A stretch of 64,000 bases of DNA from Tenodera sinensis (Eukaryota > Arthropoda > Insecta > Mantodea > Mantidae), in the NCBI GenBank assembly GCA_030765045.1, contig CM060964.1:320497013-320561012 (forward strand), written 5' to 3'. The notes under the pieces were generated by a model that was not told the DNA's origin, ran no database searches, and saw nothing but the letters and a program-made list of their open reading frames with translations. A program made the position numbers and the translations under genes. Of the stretch, positions 59,451-64,000 are shown piece by piece. Within the stretch, counting starts at the first letter, position 1; every line of letters begins with the position of its first letter.

Positions 59451-60328
59451 ATACTTATTTACTTATCAGTTGCAATTATTCATGACATTTAAATATTTTG
59501 CATTTAACTACTTAGAGTTTCAAAGTAGTTTATAGTAACAATTGTATGAATTACAAACTTCCAAGTAAACGTTATATCTATTGTGTCATTTTCAAATTTC
59601 TCATACTACATTCATTCTTTTGGTCCCACATCATCTTCTTCACACTTCACCATGCTTTCCGCCCCAGTTGCACCATCTGACAGCACCACGTTCCTGGGTC
59701 TTCCTCCCCATCATCTACTGCCACTAATCTTATTCCTCCTTTTCTCTTCAGCAGCTTCTATTCTCCCGGTATGACCAAATTTCTTTGTCTTTCAATTTCT
59801 ACGACACTTTTCTTATACTTTTTCTTACTTTCCTCATTTTTGTGCGTAAATTCTGTAATGCTTGTGTCCACACACTACGATTAATATATTTTATTTTAAC
59901 TTTCCTTAAAACACGCTTGTTGCATATTTTATTGTGTCCCTTATTTGTGTTGCCTTGAGATCTTCATCGTCCCCATATCTTGTGCAGCTTGGCATATGAA
60001 TATTTTTTTCACTTTATGGTCACATGTAAGATTTTCACTTACTCTCCAATATCTTACGCGATGATAGATTTTATAACTTTCTAATGTCATATCGGGATAT
60101 ATTTCAGATGGTTATTTAGCTTATTTATTACTTCTAATTGTAGTTATGCTAGTTAGCTTTTCCCCTCTTTCACTAAACCACCATTTAGATTTTGCATTAG
60201 CATCTGCCAATTAATATATTAACGGGTTTCCTTGAAATCTTGCAACTATCGAAGTAATTTTTGTTAGATGAGCATCTTTCTTATCCATATACCGAGAGTA
60301 GTGATTCACAATAATAAAAATTTTACAC
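59451..60328. other. Unassigned AT-rich sequence
   Basis: Nothing recognised. The ORF at 59583-59774 has no motif. Confidence 0.3.
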
Positions 60329-60927
60329 TAATATCACAAAATATGTACACACTAATAACTTCACTTCAATAAAATTGATTTATGCTCATTACACAACCAA
60401 CGAGTTTCAGCAGCTTGTCTGTGTGTGTGTGTGCGTGCGCGCGCGCGCGTGTGTGTGTGTTTAATGTAATTGATATAGATCTAACCGATCAAAATGAAAA
60501 CCACATACCACTTCAGTTACTTTTCTTTCCACTGCTCATTGATGAGCACTATTATTGTCAAATTTAACTATTTTTCTAACAAAAACCGGAGCTACTTTCC
60601 ATTGTAAACAAAGATTCAAACACCGAATACCAGCAAGAGTACGTATTTTTTATCTTGTGATTTTTAAAATCGTTTAATATCAGGTTTTAGTCCATAACGA
60701 TTTTGATTAAACAGATTGTTATTATATTCCAGCCAAACCATCATGAACGGTAAAATTACTTCGTAGCTAAGAGGCCCAACGCTTCAAAACTAAATATGTT
60801 ATTATACAAACCTGAAGCTATTAACAGTGAAGCAATATAATCAACTTAGTTTTATTGAAGTGAAGTTATTAGTCTCTATATACTTTGTGATATTGGTGGA
60901 TCACATTGCTTCACTGTTAATTGCCTC
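60329..60927. repeat. Foldback-like structure with ~52-bp arms
   Basis: The left arm 60329-60380 and right arm 60839-60894 are imperfect reverse complements (shared ACTTCACTTCAATAAAA and AATATCACAAA). The right arm is itself enclosed by an inner palindrome, GAAGCTATTAACAGTGAAGC at 60814 and its complement at about 60906. The latter block also lies beside the inverted repeat at 30.7 kb. The spacer holds a (GT)n/(GC)n tract at 60420-60460. Confidence 0.6.
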
Positions 60928-61019
60928 AGATGTGTATAATACAAATTTTACCCTGATACGTTATTTCTATTACATTCACATGTCTATTACTGTATTGGGA
61001 TATTCTTACTATTTGCATC

Positions 61020-61450
61020 TCACTGTTGCAAACAAGCATTGACGCCATTGTTTGCTAGTACGTCAACTACTATCCTGCAACCAACTGTTTGGTGGATAAA
61101 ATTTTCTCTGATTATGTAAGGGTCTTGAATACACAGTATATCAATTTCCATGCCTTCAATTAGCCTTCTTAAGTCCTGATGAACCAATCTACTCTTTTGT
61201 GCGTATATTTGCACTATACTCAGGTTATACATTCCTTTACCCATGTTGATTGCTGGTTAGTCTGTTCCATAATCAATTTTAGAAATGGCTTTAACCCAAG
61301 CAATTTGATAGGCCGGTTATTCATTTTCCTCTCCGCTGCAACACTGATATTTCCACCAGCACGGTATACAATTTATTCCTGGATTTGTTCGTAATCCTCT
61401 CCACTGTGACCACATACTACGCTTTTCGAATACAGATAAACATGAGATGC
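61020..61450 (-). pseudogene. LINE ORF1 end / ORF2 start (AP-endonuclease N-terminus)
   Basis: On the minus strand an ORF starts with ATG at 61244 and reads NLSIVQIYAQKSRLV, then DLRRLIEGMEIDILCIQDPY. This is the opening of the apurinic-endonuclease domain of non-LTR retrotransposon ORF2: the Asn/Gln-rich first strand, then the E/D-P-Y strand, with Asp here where Glu is usual. It runs for 74 codons and stops at 61020, so the endonuclease is truncated. Just upstream and overlapping, another frame reads VVCGHSGEDYEQIQ, a stop, then NISVAAERKMNNRPIKLLG. This fits the cysteine-knuckle end of an ORF1 in an overlapping ORF1/ORF2 arrangement. No RT domain follows. Clade (R1/LOA/Jockey-like) is uncertain. 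Confidence 0.65.
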
Positions 61451-61699
61451 AATCATACGTTTAAATAGAGTGGTCTGCACACTAATTCTCAGATCTAACA
61501 TTTCAGGAGCTATCGTCTTGAACTTAATGAGTTATTTAGCATTGTAAAGTGCCAAGGATGGTACAAATGTTGGTCCAACTGTTCTAAAATGTATACTATC
61601 TCTACACTTTTATGACAAAGGCAAGTAAGTTGGGTTTACAAGTGTTTCCACGTGGAAAATACACTACAACTCTACAAATAAACATCAAAACCCCAAAAA

Positions 61700-62369
61700 T
61701 CTATACTCACTCTTATACAAATTATTTTTACAACCAATTCTTCTTCTAATTAATCTAATTAATCGAGATGCACGTTTGCATAGATCGTTTTATTACGTAT
61801 TTCCTTGTAGGTACAATGAGAATAGGAAAACACAGTAGAGTTAAGCGAGAGTCAACTCTTTTAAAACCTGGTTGCTTTGTGATGACTTTGAAGTTCTGTT
61901 GCATGACAAGGAGAAAAACAAAGCAAAACAATGTCTTGCTATTTGAGAAAACTAGGTATAAGTAATGGAAACTTCAAAATAACAAGGAATGTCTCGGAAA
62001 TTATGTATTTGATTTAAATTCTGTGTTTTAGCGAGATCTACATATTTTTGTACAGTATGATTTTGTCTTTCTCTTACGGTTTACCAGTTATGCAAAACGT
62101 ATACACAATGAAGAGGATATCAGAGTTTATTCCGAGAAAATTCCTGAAATGTATTTCTATTGTCATGAAAGCATCTTAAATATATCGTATTTTAATAAAA
62201 ATTAAAGTGTCATTTTTGAGAAAATCAAAACTTTGAGTAACTGTTCCAATTAAGCGGAAGTTTGGGACTGAAGTCTTTTCTTGAATGTGTTCGTGTCGTA
62301 TCCTTGGAACGTGATGAACTTCAATACGAAATTTGGTATTGGACCGAATTGATTTATTGATTTATGCTA

Positions 62370-62449
<80 letters not shown>

Positions 62450-62657
62450 GCACACAAACACATTGACATGGACAGGCAGACCGACAGACGGAGAAGCAGA
62501 CAGACTGACACATACACACAGACCTTTTAATAAAAGGAGGTATATCTTTCTTGGATTCAGAGAGCCTGAAAATGTATTTCCAGTGAAATCTTGGTATCGA
62601 ATTTTTGGATTGAATACAAAACTTCCTCTTCTTATGTATGCACGTAGTAAAGAAAGC
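61700..62657 (-). repeat. H1, diverged near-full copy with long (CA)n core
   Basis: A degraded right end TCTATACTCACTCTTATAC, then TTTACCAGTTATGCAAAACG and AAATCAAAACTTTGAG. The CA core is at 62371-62450 with CAGACAGACGG-type variants. The left end is GAATACAAAACTTCCTC, ACGTAGTAAAGAAAGC. Most diverged of the long copies. Confidence 0.75.
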
Positions 62658-63474
62658 AACATATCACTGGCAAGAGAATGTGGACCGCAAATTTTTGGTA
62701 CATGTTAGAAAGATAACTATTTATTTTATGGTTCTCAGAATAAAAAATAGTAAAATGGCATTCTTTGAATATATTTCTCCAACACTTTACTTCATACAGA
62801 CAGCTGAGAACTTTTTTGTTACGATAACTGTTCATGGCTGTCCGGTTAGATTGCTGCACATTTTACGGAAGGTATATTTCCCGTCGAATTCCTTTCTGTC
62901 TGATGAAGAAATAAAGATCTACTTGCTGAACATAAAACATAGAGGATAACTGGTTTTTCCTTTTATGAGTTAACATGATTAAAGAGTGACGTAACCGACT
63001 GATTGTAATAAATCCTCTAACAAATTGTGTGGTGTGGAACTTAATTGAAAAGTAACGTCAATATAGTTTACACGCCTGTTTCAGGTCTGTTGCTTGATAC
63101 CATATCCATAAATGAGAAAAAACTTGCTGTTTTAAAAACCAGAACTAAACCTTCAACAGGTTTCACTTTCAACATCTGTCACTTCAATGACGTTTCCTTT
63201 TGCAAGGATTTTAATTAAATGAATTTAATGCTCTAAATGGCCATGAAGTGTAGGTAGCAAGATTTTTAAACATTACTCGCATATCGTCCAGTAACTGAAA
63301 CGATTCAGGTTTCAGTTAAATGATAAACTTGTTCATTGACAAAACACGTTGTGAAAAGCATCACTATAGAGCTCGATTCATTTTGCAGCACAAACCGTAA
63401 TAATATATGTACATGTTACAAATATATTGTTTTCTAGTAATAATAACCTATACTAATGTTAGGAAGACAAAATT
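62658..63474. other. Unassigned sequence
   Basis: The 103-codon ORF at 62638-62949 starts within the H1 terminus and has no recognised domain. Nothing else seen. Confidence 0.3.
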
Positions 63475-63512
63475 TGCGCGTGCGCGCGCGCGCGTGTGGG
63501 TATGTGTGTGTG
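63475..63512. repeat. (CG)n-(TG)n microsatellite
   Basis: GCGCGTGCGCGCGCGCG followed by GTGTGTGTG, the same CG-to-TG layout as at 7060-7080 and 60430-60460. Confidence 0.85.
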
Positions 63513-63629
63513 TTTAGGGTAATCTGAAAACCACTTAACGGAATTTGATAATTCTTTCACCTTTGAAAACAACCGTTCTTTCTCACAAACTGAGGCAGAA
63601 TTTAGTCTCAAAATTTAATTTATACCCGT

Positions 63630-64000
63630 GTGGGGTTGCTGATCCCCCATCGGGCGCCTCCCTGGGTGGTGGATAAGGGAACGCCTCCTAGATATAGGTG
63701 TACCGAAGAAATGAAATAGGTACTCGGGGCGAACCAAAATCAGCAGCAGCGTCTGTACCCAGATAGGGCGGCTGCAAATGGGCAGGTAGAACTCATAGCC
63801 AAAGAGAAGGCGGTCTACCTAAGGGAAGGCACCCCAATACAAAGCTGATGCAGGTTGGGAAGCCGTAAGGGGGCAGCCCCACCAGTCAACTATATCTGCA
63901 CAGCCCTCGTAAGGCGGTCAGATGAAAATTTAATTACTGGCAAGCGAAGTCAAAACCGGATGGACACACTGATGGTGGACAAGGCACGAGGAAAAGGAAA
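63630..64000 (+). other. GC-richer edge sequence, possible start of a retroelement
   Basis: The composition shifts to about half G+C. Phrases such as CATCGGGCGCCTCCCTGGG, GGATAAGGGAACGCCTCC and AGGGCGGCTGCAAATGGGCA have the look of an untranslated leader of an insect non-LTR element I recall in general terms. No ORF begins before the window ends. I could not find another copy in the window. Confidence 0.35.

Overview
This window looks like intergenic DNA from a large, repeat-rich, AT-rich arthropod genome, most likely an insect. The evidence is the density of tRNA-derived SINEs, non-LTR retrotransposon and hAT / Tc1-mariner remnants, and very long microsatellites. A cockroach- or termite-like genome is my best guess, but that is weak inference. 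I found no intact host protein-coding gene, no functional tRNA or rRNA gene and no bacterial-type operon in 64 kb. Every recognisable coding trace is a decayed fragment of a transposable element.

The dominant component is a dispersed non-coding element here called H1. It is about 0.89 kb, with about 20 full or partial copies on both strands covering roughly 18% of the window. It starts with ACTTTCTCTACT, carries the inverted copy AGTAGAGAAAGT near its other end, then a small hairpin (ATGTG/CACAT), ends in CAGA, and sits in T-runs without a clear target duplication. A (TG)n tract lies at the same internal position in most copies. This architecture resembles non-autonomous Helentron (HINE / DINE-1-like) rolling-circle elements. 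A second family, H2 (copies near 16.0, 25.4 and 38.1 kb), is built of ~120-bp tandem units that contain a motif matching the H1 terminus.

Other families are as follows. S1 is a ~315-bp tRNA-derived SINE (17.8, 33.3 and 37.7 kb; two with clear 13-14 bp target duplications). S2 is at 0, 10.7 and 34.3 kb, S3 at 14.6 and 21.7 kb, S4 at 1.0, 13.5 and 42.6 kb, S5 at 4.6 and 16.5 kb, and S6 at 23.5, 30.5 and 52.8 kb. A 587-bp foldback element lies at 44.7 kb, with half copies at 15.6 and 36.4 kb. hAT derivatives lie at 9.8-10.6, 18.8-20.5, 41.9-42.3, 27.8-31.4 and 54.0 kb. Tc1/mariner-like transposase remnants lie at 11.1, 28.3 and 51.3 kb. LINE remnants lie at 17.5 kb (3' end), 43.4 kb (reverse transcriptase) and 61.0 kb (ORF1/ORF2 junction with endonuclease start). 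A 413-bp MITE lies at 47.0 kb.

Long simple repeats punctuate the window: (TAG)n-(TTA)n at 23.8 kb, (ACTC)n at 24.4 kb, (TAA)n at 27.2 kb, a 2-kb G/T-only (GGT)-type array with ~0.6-kb higher-order units at 39.5-41.6 kb, (TTA)n at 43.2 kb and a (GGCA/GGCG)n minisatellite at 50.3 kb. The right edge (63.6-64.0 kb) is a GC-richer stretch that may be the start of another element. Several nestings give a relative chronology: SINE S1 inside the 17.5-kb LINE, H1 inside the 18.8-kb hAT, H1 inside an older H1 at 12.1-13.4 kb, and a Tc1/mariner-like element inside an H1 at 51 kb.
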